A stretch of DNA of 64,000 nucleotides, from assembly GCF_900109175.1 (NCBI RefSeq), contig NZ_FNZE01000009.1:62001-126000 (forward strand), given 5' to 3'. This document shows, in pieces, positions 14,131 to 22,281 of the stretch. A program made the position numbers and the translations under genes. A model generated the notes under the pieces. It saw only the letters and a list, made by a program, of their open reading frames with translations, was not told the DNA's origin and ran no database searches. Source of the DNA: Pseudomonas linyingensis (lineage in GTDB: Bacteria > Pseudomonadota > Gammaproteobacteria > Pseudomonadales > Pseudomonadaceae). Positions within the stretch are counted from its first letter, which is position 1, and every line of letters begins with the position of its first letter.

Positions 14131-15788
14131 TGGCCGACCGGGTTCGCGCCCGGATCGTCGAAGAGGGCGACCGCTACCTGGCCATGCACCGAGCCGGCAC
14201 GCTCAAGGACAAGAAGGATCTGGTCCTCGCGCTGGGCAACAAGTGGTATCGGCTCAACGCGCTGTACAAGATCAAGGACAAGTCGGGGAAGGTGAAGACC
14301 TTCCGGCCGAACAAGCAGCAGCGGCAGCGATTCATCGAGCGCCACTGCCGGGACGTCATTCTCAAGGCGCGACAGCTCGGGTTCACCACGTTCGAGATGA
14401 TCGACTCGCTGGACGACTGCCTCTGGACGGCAAACTTCGCGGCCGGCTGCATTGCCCACACGCTGGTCGATGCCCAGGACATCTTCCGCAACAAGATCAA
14501 GTTCGCCTACGACCAGCTGCGCCAGTCCGCGGCCTGGCAGGCGATCTTCCAGCTGATCGGCCTGAAGATGCCGGCACCCAAGAGCGACAAGGGCGACAGC
14601 TACGTCTTCGACAACGGCTCGAGCATTCGCGTCTCGACCAGCTACCGCGGCGGCACCCTGCAGCGCCTGCACGTCTCCGAGTTCGGCAAGATCTGCCGCA
14701 AGTTTCCTGACAAGGCGCAGGAGATCGTCACCGGCGCCTTCGAGGCGGTCGGCCTGGGCAACCAGGTGACGCTGGAGAGCACCGCAGAGGGGCGGGAGGG
14801 CTACTTCTTCGACTACTGCGCCATCGCGCAGAAGCTCAAGGAAGCCGGCAAGACGCCCACCGAGATGGACTGGCAGTTCCACTTCTTCCCGTGGTGGGAC
14901 GAGCCGGCCTACCGGCTGGATGCGGCAGGCGTGGTGATCCCGTCATGGCTGCATGACTACTTCGGCGAGCTGGCCGACAAGTACGGCATCAAGACCACGC
15001 CCGAGCAGCAGGCCTGGTACGCGAAGAAGGTCGAGACGCTCAAGGACGACATGAAGCGGGAGTACCCGTCGACCCCTGATGAGGCGTTCGCCCAGTCGGT
15101 CGAGGGCGCCTACTACCTGCAGCAGATGCGCTTCCTGCGCAAGCACGGCCGGATCACCCGGCGGGTGCAGTACAACCCGAGCCTGCCGGTCATCACCGCC
15201 TGGGACCTGGGCATGAGCGACAACATGTCCATCGTGTTCGCCCAAGTGGTCGGCCGCGAGGTGCACGTCATCGACTACCTCGAAGGCAGCGGCGAGGGGC
15301 TGGAGTTCTACGCCGACGAGCTGCGCAAGAAGGGCTACATCTACGGCGCCCACTACGGCCCGCACGACCTGGCAGTGCGCGAGCTGGGAACCGGCATGGC
15401 GCGGATCGACAAGGCGGCCGAGTTCGGCATCCGCTTCGAGATCGTCCCGCGGATCAGCAACCACGCCGAGGGGATCGAAGCCGTTCGCCAGTTCCTGCCG
15501 CTGTGCTGGTTCGCCGAGAACCCCGCGCAGGACGAAGAGAGCGAGGAAAGCGGCAAGAAGGTGGGTGTCGACCGCCTGGTCGACTGCCTGGACAACTACC
15601 GGAAGGACTGGGATGACCGGCTGGGCGTGTACCGCTCGACGCCGCGTCACGACTGGGCGTCGCACGGCGCCAAGGCCTTCGAGACGCTGGCGCGGTGCGG
15701 GCTGTTCGAGCGCGCGACCGGAGCCATCAACACACCGCCGGCGGCGAACACCAGCCGGGGCCGAGCACGCTGGGGCGCGCACACATGA
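14130..15788 (+). CDS. Terminase large subunit
   Basis: A 552-residue packaging motor. A variant Walker A is seen at 79-87 (KARQLGFTT), a Walker B at about 180-184 (LHVSE, in LHVSEFGK) and the nuclease domain's first acidic motif at 357-364 (AWDLGMSD). The protein hydrolyses ATP to pump DNA into the prohead and cuts the concatemer. Together with the upstream small subunit it forms the terminase holoenzyme. Confidence 0.95.
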   Translation: MADRVRARIVEEGDRYLAMHRAGTLKDKKDLVLALGNKWYRLNALYKIKDKSGKVKTFRPNKQQRQRFIERHCRDVILKARQLGFTTFEMIDSLDDCLWTANFAAGCIAHTLVDAQDIFRNKIKFAYDQLRQSAAWQAIFQLIGLKMPAPKSDKGDSYVFDNGSSIRVSTSYRGGTLQRLHVSEFGKICRKFPDKAQEIVTGAFEAVGLGNQVTLESTAEGREGYFFDYCAIAQKLKEAGKTPTEMDWQFHFFPWWDEPAYRLDAAGVVIPSWLHDYFGELADKYGIKTTPEQQAWYAKKVETLKDDMKREYPSTPDEAFAQSVEGAYYLQQMRFLRKHGRITRRVQYNPSLPVITAWDLGMSDNMSIVFAQVVGREVHVIDYLEGSGEGLEFYADELRKKGYIYGAHYGPHDLAVRELGTGMARIDKAAEFGIRFEIVPRISNHAEGIEAVRQFLPLCWFAENPAQDEESEESGKKVGVDRLVDCLDNYRKDWDDRLGVYRSTPRHDWASHGAKAFETLARCGLFERATGAINTPPAANTSRGRARWGAHT

Positions 15789-16174
15789 GCACCACCACCA
15801 TCACAGTGAACGCCGCCCAGGTGGCGGCCTTCGTTGCCGGGAAGCTGGCTCCGCTGGCTGTGCCGTCGCCGCGCCTGCGCCCGGACATCGGGGCCATCCA
15901 GATCGACCGCGGCATCATCGTCGAGCACTACGAGGAGCACCCGACCGTGCGCCTGCAGTTCGACACCGCCGCCGGCATGGGCGTCGAGCTGAATGTGCGG
16001 CTGGCCGAGTTCGCAGCGGATCCGGCGACCTACATGCGTGACCTGCTAGAGAACCTGCAAGGCATCCAGCACGCTGCCCAGCTGCGCCGGGCCGGGCGTC
16101 AGACCGAGATCGAAGCCATGCACGAGCACATCACCCTGCTGAGGGGCGCCGATCCGATGAGGGGCAGCCGATGA
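15785..16174 (+). CDS. Hypothetical phage protein between terminase and portal, 129 aa
   Basis: It starts in an ATGA overlap with the terminase stop and its own stop overlaps the portal start, so the three are coupled. The protein (MSTTTITVNAAQVAAFVAGKL...) has a mixed fold and a helical C-terminus. No family is recognised. Its place suggests a head-assembly role. Confidence 0.65.
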   Translation: MSTTTITVNAAQVAAFVAGKLAPLAVPSPRLRPDIGAIQIDRGIIVEHYEEHPTVRLQFDTAAGMGVELNVRLAEFAADPATYMRDLLENLQGIQHAAQLRRAGRQTEIEAMHEHITLLRGADPMRGSR

Positions 16175-18330
16175 ACCTGGGTCTCCTGCAGTTCAAGCCG
16201 GCCAGTGCGCTCAAGGCCGACGAGCTGATCGAGCAGCAGCGCCGCGAGCAGGCCCTGCGGCAGCAGGCGGTCGAATCCTCCCTGAGCGCCCACATCCGTC
16301 GCTGCTTCGAGAGCGCCAAGACCGCCAAGCAGCCGATCGAGCGCCGCCTGCTCGACTGCGCGCGTCGGCAGAAGGGGCTCTACGAGCAGGACAAGCTGCG
16401 CAGCATCGCGGAGGAGGGCGGATCGACCCTCTACCCGAAGCTGACCACCACCAAGACCCGTGCCGCGGCGGCCTGGATCCGCGACGTGCTGATGCCGGCC
16501 AGTGGCCGGCCGTGGGGGCTGGACCCGACACCGGTGGCTGAGATTCCGCCGGAGTACCTGCAGCGCTTCGCCCAGCAGATGGGAGAGCAGGCGCAGCAGA
16601 TGAGCCCCGAGCAGGTCGAGGAGGCCATGCGCCGCTACCTGCAGGAGACCGCGCGCAAGATCGCCGACCGCCACGAGCAGGTGATCGACGACCAACTGAC
16701 CGAGGGCGGCTGGTACGAGGCGCTGGAGGCGTTCATCGACGACTTCTGCGTCTACCCGGCCGCGTTCATCCGCGGTCCGCTCCTGCAGCGGGTGCCGGAG
16801 CTGGCCTGGCGGGAGGGCTGGCAGATGCTCGAGGTGGAGGCGATCAAGCCGCAGTTCGCCCGCGTCTCGCCCTACGACATCTACCCGTCGCCGGACTCCA
16901 GCGACATCGATGACGGGGCATATCTGATCGAGCGCGAGCGCTACACCCGCGGCGGGCTGAATCGGCTGCGCGGCGTGCCGGGCTACTCGAGCGAGGCTCT
17001 GGAGGCGGTGCTGACCGACTACGGACGCGGTGGCCTGCGCGACTGGCTGGCGACCGACGCCGAGCGCGCCCGCCTGGAGGACCGCGAGAACGAGTGGCTG
17101 AACAAGGGCGAGACCATCGAGGGCCTGCACTACTGGGGCAGCGCCCAGGGCCTGATGCTGCTGCAGTGGGGCCTGCAACCCGAGCAGATCTCCGACCCGC
17201 TGGCCGAGTACGAGATCGACGCCATCCTGATCGGGCAGCACGTCATCCGCTGTGTGATCAACCAGGCGCCGATGGGGGAGCGGCCTTACCACAAGGCCAG
17301 TTTCCAGCTGGTGCCGGGCAGCTTCTGGGGAATCGGCATCCCCGAGCTGATGGCCGACATTCAGGACATGTGCTGTGCCGTCGCTCGCGCCCAAGCCAAC
17401 AACATGGCGTTCGCCAGCGGCCCGCAGATCGAGGTGGCCACCGACCGTCTGCAGCCTGGGGAAGACCCGAACGAGATCTTCCCGATGAAGCGCTGGCGGA
17501 CCAAGACCGACCGCACCGGCACTGGCACGCCTGCACCGGCGATTCGCTTCTACCAGCCAGCCAGCCTGGCCGGCGAGCTGATGCAGGTCTACTCCCAGTG
17601 GGAGCAGCGCGCCGACGATGCCACCAACATCCCGCGCTACGCCTATGGTAACGAGCAGGTGGGTGGCGCCGGCAACACCGCGCGCGGCCTGTCCATGCTG
17701 TTCGAGAGCGCGAACAAGGGCATCAAGGACGCCATCCGGCACATCGACCGCGGCGTCACCCGCCGGGTGATCAGCGCTCTGTGGCTGCACAACATGCGCT
17801 ACAGCGACGATCCATCGATCAAGGGTGACTGCCGTGTGGTGGCTCAGGGCGCGACGGCCCAGCTACTGCGCGACCAGACCCAGCAGGCCCGTCAGCAGTT
17901 CCTGCAGGGCACGGCCAACGACCTGGACATGCAGATCCTCGGCATCGAGGGCCGCGCCAGGCTCCTGCGTTCGGTGGGCGAGCAGCTGGACATGCCCGAC
18001 CTGATTCCAGACGAGACCACGATCAAGGCTCGCGTCGAGCAGCAGAGCCAGCAGCAGGCCCAGCAGGCCGAGCAGCAGGCGCAGCTGGAGGCCGGAAAGG
18101 CCCAGGCCGAGGCCGCACAGAAGCATGCCGGCGCCGAGAAGACGCAGGCCGAGACGCAACGCATCCTGCTGGAGATCCAGTCCCTGCTGGGCCAGCTACA
18201 GACCATGGGAGCACTCAATGCAGCTATCGGCGGACCAGTACAAGGCCCTGTCCCGGTTGGAGTCCAGCAACAGCCCGGACTGGAAGGTGTTCAAGGAGTG
18301 TCTGCGCCAGGCCCGGGGACGGGCGCGTGA
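16171..18330 (+). CDS. Portal protein (head-tail connector, podovirus type)
   Basis: A 719-residue protein, the length of P22-like and T7-like podovirus portals rather than the roughly 450-530 residues of siphovirus portals. Recognisable stretches include RVSPYDIYPSPDSSDIDDGAYLIERER divided by familiar portal spacing, GSFWGIGIPELMADIQD and GNTARGLSMLFESANKGIKDAI. The C-terminal third is a Gln/Ala-rich helical barrel (about 610-670). It forms the dodecameric DNA gate at one capsid vertex. Confidence 0.92.
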   Translation: MNLGLLQFKPASALKADELIEQQRREQALRQQAVESSLSAHIRRCFESAKTAKQPIERRLLDCARRQKGLYEQDKLRSIAEEGGSTLYPKLTTTKTRAAAAWIRDVLMPASGRPWGLDPTPVAEIPPEYLQRFAQQMGEQAQQMSPEQVEEAMRRYLQETARKIADRHEQVIDDQLTEGGWYEALEAFIDDFCVYPAAFIRGPLLQRVPELAWREGWQMLEVEAIKPQFARVSPYDIYPSPDSSDIDDGAYLIERERYTRGGLNRLRGVPGYSSEALEAVLTDYGRGGLRDWLATDAERARLEDRENEWLNKGETIEGLHYWGSAQGLMLLQWGLQPEQISDPLAEYEIDAILIGQHVIRCVINQAPMGERPYHKASFQLVPGSFWGIGIPELMADIQDMCCAVARAQANNMAFASGPQIEVATDRLQPGEDPNEIFPMKRWRTKTDRTGTGTPAPAIRFYQPASLAGELMQVYSQWEQRADDATNIPRYAYGNEQVGGAGNTARGLSMLFESANKGIKDAIRHIDRGVTRRVISALWLHNMRYSDDPSIKGDCRVVAQGATAQLLRDQTQQARQQFLQGTANDLDMQILGIEGRARLLRSVGEQLDMPDLIPDETTIKARVEQQSQQQAQQAEQQAQLEAGKAQAEAAQKHAGAEKTQAETQRILLEIQSLLGQLQTMGALNAAIGGPVQGPVPVGVQQQPGLEGVQGVSAPGPGTGA

Positions 18331-18463
18331 CCAGCTGGAGCAGCATGGCGACCCGGCGGTGATCTACCGCCTGCAGGGCCGCGCCGCGGCCTTGGCCGAG
18401 TTGCTGGAGGAGATCGAGAACAGCCGCGAGGTGGCGCGCGAACAGGCCCAGCGCGGCCAGTGA
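18218..18463 (+). CDS. Hypothetical phage protein overlapping the portal 3' end, 81 aa
   Basis: The ATG at 18218 follows GGGAG and lies 113 bases inside the portal gene in another frame. The helical protein (MQLSADQYKALSRLESSNSPDWKVFKECLRQ...) resembles small head proteins found at this place in many podovirus-like prophages. No function is assigned. Confidence 0.65.
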   Translation: MQLSADQYKALSRLESSNSPDWKVFKECLRQARGRARDQLEQHGDPAVIYRLQGRAAALAELLEEIENSREVAREQAQRGQ

Positions 18464-18485
18464 CGCTACCGCAGTGCGCATAACC

Positions 18486-18505
18486 AAGCCGCCTGCGGGC
18501 GGTTT
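18486..18505 (+). terminator. Weak hairpin terminator after the portal block
   Basis: AAGCCGCC (18486-18493) pairs with GGCGGTTT (18498-18505), including a G-T wobble, with a short T-rich tail. It lies in a 160-base gap between portal block and scaffold gene and could reduce read-through or act as a processing hairpin. Confidence 0.45.
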
Positions 18506-18593
18506 GCTTATGGGCGACTGCTCGTCGTGCCCGGCCATGCACGACGAACCCATGAACCCGAAACGTGAACCCCGGCGACCGCCGGCTCACTCA

Positions 18594-18607
18594 ACGCCGA
18601 GAGGCGT
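18594..18607 (+). promoter_or_regulatory. GAGA-loop hairpin upstream of scaffold
   Basis: ACGCC-GAGA-GGCGT, a perfect 5-bp stem followed at once by TCAAGGAGA, the scaffold ribosome binding site. The identical 14-mer precedes the coat gene at 19550. Confidence 0.55.
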
Positions 18608-18622
18608 CAAGGAGACACCCGA

Positions 18623-19537
18623 ATGCTACCCCGCTCCGTGCAAGACCAGATCGACGCCGCCCAGCGCCTGCAGAGCCAGCTGAACAAGCCGGCCGAGGCC
18701 GAGAATCCCGCCGACCAGGCGACTCCCGAGGCCAAACCGCAGGACGCCGCACCCGTCGATACCGCGCAATCCGCTGAGCCGACGCCGCCTGCACAGGCCG
18801 AAACCCGGGACGCCGCTTACTGGCGCCACCGCTTCGACGTGATCCAGGGCAAGTACAACGTCGAGGTGCCTGCGCTGCGCAAGGAAATCGACACCCTCAA
18901 GCAGCAGATCGCCGCCGCGCCAAGTGCCCAGCAAGGCTCTGCCGTGCAGCGCGCCCAAGAGGCTATGGCCGACCTGACGCCGGAGGAGATCGACGAGTTC
19001 GGACCTGACCTGGTCAACCTGATCAAGCGCGTCGCCGGCAGTGCTGCCGCTGCGCAGGCCTCCAAGGCCGACCAAGGCGACCTGCAGACCATCAAGAGCG
19101 AGCTGAGCCAGCTGCGCGAGGAGAAGCAGCAGGACGCCGAGGCTCGTTTCTGGGCAACACTCGAAGAGCAGGTACCGAACTTCCGTGCGATCAACGCCAA
19201 CCCGGACTTCCTGGCCTGGCTTACCGAAATCGACCCCATGAGCGGGGCAGCTCGCCAGCAGTTGCTGGCCAGCGCGCAGCACTCCCTCGATCCGTACCGG
19301 GTTGCGACCATCTTCCGGTCGTTCGCGGGCGCTGCGCCGAAGAAAACCACCATCCCCGACGAACTGGTACAGCCGCGCCAGTCCCGCGCCGCGCCCGCCG
19401 AGCCTTCGGCGGCGAAGGTGTGGACCCGCGGCGAGATCAGCCAGTTCTACCGGGACAAGGCGAGCATGCCGGCCGACAAGGCTGCCGCGCTCGAAGCCGA
19501 CATCTTTTCCGCCCAGGCCCAGGGCCGTATCCGCTAA
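18623..19537 (+). CDS. Scaffolding protein
   Basis: A 304-residue acidic protein without a globular signature. The N-terminal third is Pro/Ala/Gln-rich, the centre is predicted coiled coil (VEVPALRKEIDTLKQQI; LQTIKSELSQLREEKQQDAEARF), and the C-terminus holds a charged helical end (GEISQFYRDKASMPADKAAALEADIF). Composition, length and position directly before the coat gene fit P22-type scaffolds. AAGGAG precedes the ATG. Confidence 0.85.
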   Translation: MLPRSVQDQIDAAQRLQSQLNKPAEAENPADQATPEAKPQDAAPVDTAQSAEPTPPAQAETRDAAYWRHRFDVIQGKYNVEVPALRKEIDTLKQQIAAAPSAQQGSAVQRAQEAMADLTPEEIDEFGPDLVNLIKRVAGSAAAAQASKADQGDLQTIKSELSQLREEKQQDAEARFWATLEEQVPNFRAINANPDFLAWLTEIDPMSGAARQQLLASAQHSLDPYRVATIFRSFAGAAPKKTTIPDELVQPRQSRAAPAEPSAAKVWTRGEISQFYRDKASMPADKAAALEADIFSAQAQGRIR

Positions 19538-19549
19538 GGCGGCCCGATA

Positions 19550-19563
19550 ACGCCGAGAGGCGT
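19550..19563 (+). promoter_or_regulatory. GAGA-loop hairpin upstream of the coat gene
   Basis: ACGCC-GAGA-GGCGT, identical to the copy at 18594. The coat gene's own CAGGAG binding site follows a few bases further on, so the hairpin does not cover it. Confidence 0.55.
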
Positions 19564-19583
19564 CACGTTTCAGGAGAATCATC

Positions 19584-20528
19584 ATGGCAGGCCCGACCCG
19601 CGCTGGCAGTCACCCCGACTACAGCTCCAGCGGCACCGCTGGCTTCATCCCCGAGATCTGGTCCGGCAAGCTGGTGGAGAAGCTCTATGCCTCCACCTGC
19701 TTCGGCGAGATCGCCAACACCGACTACGAGGGCGAGATCAAGAACCAGGGCGATACCGTCCAGATCCGCACCGTGCCCAACATCACCATCCGCGACTACC
19801 AGATCGGCGGCGGCCTGACCTACGAGAAGCCGACCTCCGGCAAGGTCGAGCTGCAGATCGACAAGGCCAAGTACTTCGCGTTCGAGGTCAACGACATTGA
19901 CCGCTACCAGGCCGACATCAAGCTGATGGACGAGTTCTCGGACGACGGCGGCGAGCAGATGAAGATCGCCATCGACACCGACATCCTCGCCCGCCACTAC
20001 GCCGACGTGCATGCCGACAACGCCGGTGCCACTGCCGGCGCGAAGTCCGATGCGATCAACCTCGGTGTCGCCGGTACGCCGGTGGCGGTCAGCAAGACCA
20101 ACGTGCTCGATCTGATCGTCGACTGCGGCACCGTGCTGGACGAGCAGAACGTGCCGGAGACCAACCGCTGGATCATCCTGCCGGCCTGGATGGGCGGCAT
20201 GCTGAAGAAGTCCGACCTGAAGGACGCCAGCATCATGGGCGACTCCGTTTCGGTGTTCCGCAACGGCAAGCTCGGCCAGCTGGACCGCTTCACCGTCTAC
20301 CTCAGCAACAACCTGTCGGTGGTGAACGACGTGGCGGCCGGCAACAAGAAGTGCACCAACGTCATGTTCGGCCACAAGAAGGCGCTGACCTTCGCGAGCC
20401 AGATGACCCAGATGGAGACGCTGAAGAACCCGAGCGACTTCGGCAACCTGGTGCGCGGCCTCAACGTCTATGGCTCCAAGGTCATCGACCCGAAAGCCAT
20501 CGGCCACCTGTACGCCACCCGCGGCTGA
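19584..20528 (+). CDS. Major capsid (coat) protein
   Basis: A 314-residue protein (MAGPTRAGSHPDYSSSGTAG...). Features such as WSGKLVEKLYASTCFGEIANTDYEG divided over strands, NDIDRYQADI and PAWMGGMLKKSDLKDASIMG are seen in HK97-fold coat proteins of podoviruses of this type. It directly follows the scaffold gene. A strong GGAGAATCATCATG start and clean gaps fit high expression. A transcription-weakening hairpin follows. Confidence 0.9.
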   Translation: MAGPTRAGSHPDYSSSGTAGFIPEIWSGKLVEKLYASTCFGEIANTDYEGEIKNQGDTVQIRTVPNITIRDYQIGGGLTYEKPTSGKVELQIDKAKYFAFEVNDIDRYQADIKLMDEFSDDGGEQMKIAIDTDILARHYADVHADNAGATAGAKSDAINLGVAGTPVAVSKTNVLDLIVDCGTVLDEQNVPETNRWIILPAWMGGMLKKSDLKDASIMGDSVSVFRNGKLGQLDRFTVYLSNNLSVVNDVAAGNKKCTNVMFGHKKALTFASQMTQMETLKNPSDFGNLVRGLNVYGSKVIDPKAIGHLYATRG

Positions 20529-20544
20529 CCCACCCCTTGAGCAG

Positions 20545-20563
20545 AGCCCCCACATCGGGGGCT
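20545..20563 (+). terminator. Hairpin after the coat gene
   Basis: AGCCCCC (20545-20551) pairs with GGGGGCT (20557-20563) and is followed by TTTGCC. It probably limits transcription beyond the coat gene or protects the 3' end of coat mRNA. Confidence 0.7.
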
Positions 20564-20584
20564 TTGCCGTTTCTGGAGACCACC

Positions 20585-21049
20585 ATGGAACTGCATGAAC
20601 TGATCGAGGCGGTGAAGGCTGCGGCGGACAAGGGGGCGCTGGAAGCCCTGGTGCTGGCGGAACTGGGCCTGAACATCGACAAGCGCAAGAGCCTGGAGAC
20701 GCTGCGCGCCGAGGTTCTGGCGGGGCTCAATGCAGCTGACGGCGATCCGGTGCCCCAGCCGCCCGTCACCGCGCAGGTACCTGCACAGGCACCTGCGGCG
20801 ATCCCTGTTTCGTTGGAATCGCTTGAGCAGCTGGAGTCGCTGGAGCTGCCGGAGCTGCCCAAACTCGCGGAGGAGTCCGAGTCGGCCGCGCCTGCGCCTA
20901 ACCCCATCCCGGAACTGCCGGAGCTCGAGGACGAGCCAGAGCCGGTTGCGCCGGTACCGAAACAGCGCCTGCTGCGCCACAAAGACAATGGCCGCCTGCT
21001 GGTCTGGACGTCGGCTCTCGCCGGGCTGACCGAGCTGGAAGAGGTCTGA
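20585..21049 (+). CDS. Proline/glutamate-rich head protein, 154 aa
   Basis: The N-terminal 45 residues are helical (MELHELIEAVKAAADKGALEALVLAELGLNID). A Pro/Glu/Leu-rich low-complexity section follows (about 55-120). The C-terminal part (KQRLLRHKDNGRLLVWTSALAGLTELEEV) is compact. It may be a head-completion or decoration protein by position. No family is recognised. Confidence 0.6.
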   Translation: MELHELIEAVKAAADKGALEALVLAELGLNIDKRKSLETLRAEVLAGLNAADGDPVPQPPVTAQVPAQAPAAIPVSLESLEQLESLELPELPKLAEESESAAPAPNPIPELPELEDEPEPVAPVPKQRLLRHKDNGRLLVWTSALAGLTELEEV

Positions 21050-21052
21050 GCC

Positions 21053-21724
21053 ATGGCAGCGACTGTCGGCCAGCTGCTGACCCGAGCGCGCACGATCCTG
21101 CAGGAGATCACCCAGGACGGCACGCGCTGGACGAATACCGAGCTGCTGGACTGGCTCAACGAGGCCTACGCGGTGGTGGTGGACGTTCGCCCCTCGGCGA
21201 ATGCGGTGACCGCCGAGCTGGCCTGCGCGGCCGGTACCCGGCAGGGAGTCCCGGCTGACGCCGAGCGGCTGATCGACGTCATCTGCAACCGCGCCGGCAG
21301 TGCTGCAGGCCTGGCCGTGATCCGGATCGCCCGCGAAACCCTCGACGCGACCCGCCGCCGCTGGCATGGCGAGGCGCAAACCGAGGCCATTGAGCACTTC
21401 GCCTTCGACGAGCTCGACCCGCGGAGCTTCTTCGTCTACCCGCCGGCCAAGGCTACGGCCAGGCTGGAGGTCGTGTACTCCAAGGTGCCGGCGCCGCACC
21501 TCTCCAGCGAGGCATCGCCCGCGTCGATCGAGTCGCTGCGGCTGCCCGACAGTTATGTGCCGATCCTGCTGGACCTGGTGCTGGCACGGGCGTTCTCCAA
21601 GGATGCCGAGACGGCGGCCAACCTCAGCCGGGCCGCGCTGCACTCGCAGTCCGCACAGGCGGCCCTCGGCCTGAAGATCCAGGCTGACGGCGCGAGCAGC
21701 CCGAACGGAGGCGCGCCGGCATGA
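21053..21724 (+). CDS. DUF6682-like phage protein (head-tail adaptor candidate)
   Basis: A 223-residue protein (MAATVGQLLTRARTILQEITQDGTRWTNTELLDWLNEAY...). The opening helix block with W-x-N-x-E-LLDWLNEA is typical of DUF6682 proteins, found between coat and tail genes of podoviruses, as I recall. It probably joins the portal to the tail. It is coupled to the next gene by an ATGA overlap. Confidence 0.65.
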   Translation: MAATVGQLLTRARTILQEITQDGTRWTNTELLDWLNEAYAVVVDVRPSANAVTAELACAAGTRQGVPADAERLIDVICNRAGSAAGLAVIRIARETLDATRRRWHGEAQTEAIEHFAFDELDPRSFFVYPPAKATARLEVVYSKVPAPHLSSEASPASIESLRLPDSYVPILLDLVLARAFSKDAETAANLSRAALHSQSAQAALGLKIQADGASSPNGGAPA

Positions 21725-22281
21725 ACACCCAAGAGCTGGCCGAGAGCCTGAGCCCCGAGCTGCCCGGCTGCCCGCTGGCGACCATCCGCGACATGCTGCG
21801 TTGGGCCCAGCGCGAGCTGTGCGCCGAGGGCAATGTCTGGATCGTGCGCGACGGCCCGGTGGTGGTCGCCGCCAACACCCCCTATGCCGAGGTCGAGGCC
21901 CCAGCCGGTGCCGAGGCGCTGCGCATCATCCGCCTGTTGCTCGACGGGCGCCCCCTGCGGCCGGGCGTCGACTACCGCCAGCACGACACTGGCGTCGAGT
22001 TCCTGTGCGGCATGCCGGACAGCAGCACCCTGCTGGGGGCCATCGCCTGCCGGCCGGCCTACGGCCAGGACATGCCGGCCGAGCTGATCGCCCGTTGGGA
22101 AGAGGCGCTGCTGGACGGCGCCCGCTACCGCCTGCTGAGGCTGCCGCAGCCGTGGCGTGACCCCGAGCTCGCCGAGTTCCATCGGCGCCGATTCCTGGAT
22201 GCGCAGAGCGATGCCCGGCAGATGGCCGTCGACGGCATGCAGCACGGCAGCATCCGCATGCGCACGAGGAGGTTCACCTGA
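21721..22281 (+). CDS. Hypothetical structural protein, 186 aa
   Basis: It overlaps its neighbours on both sides (ATGA at the start; its last base is shared with the fibre gene). The fold appears mixed, with a helical opening (ELAESLSPELPGCPLATIRDMLRWAQREL) that resembles tail tubular or adaptor proteins. No firm assignment. Confidence 0.6.
   Translation: MNTQELAESLSPELPGCPLATIRDMLRWAQRELCAEGNVWIVRDGPVVVAANTPYAEVEAPAGAEALRIIRLLLDGRPLRPGVDYRQHDTGVEFLCGMPDSSTLLGAIACRPAYGQDMPAELIARWEEALLDGARYRLLRLPQPWRDPELAEFHRRRFLDAQSDARQMAVDGMQHGSIRMRTRRFT

Noticed and set aside
16099-17790. Long minus-strand open frame (563 aa) opposite the portal gene
   Set aside because: A shadow of high-GC codon bias in the portal gene. 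It has no binding site and its composition is like an antisense frame (His/Leu/Val/Gln-rich without structure).
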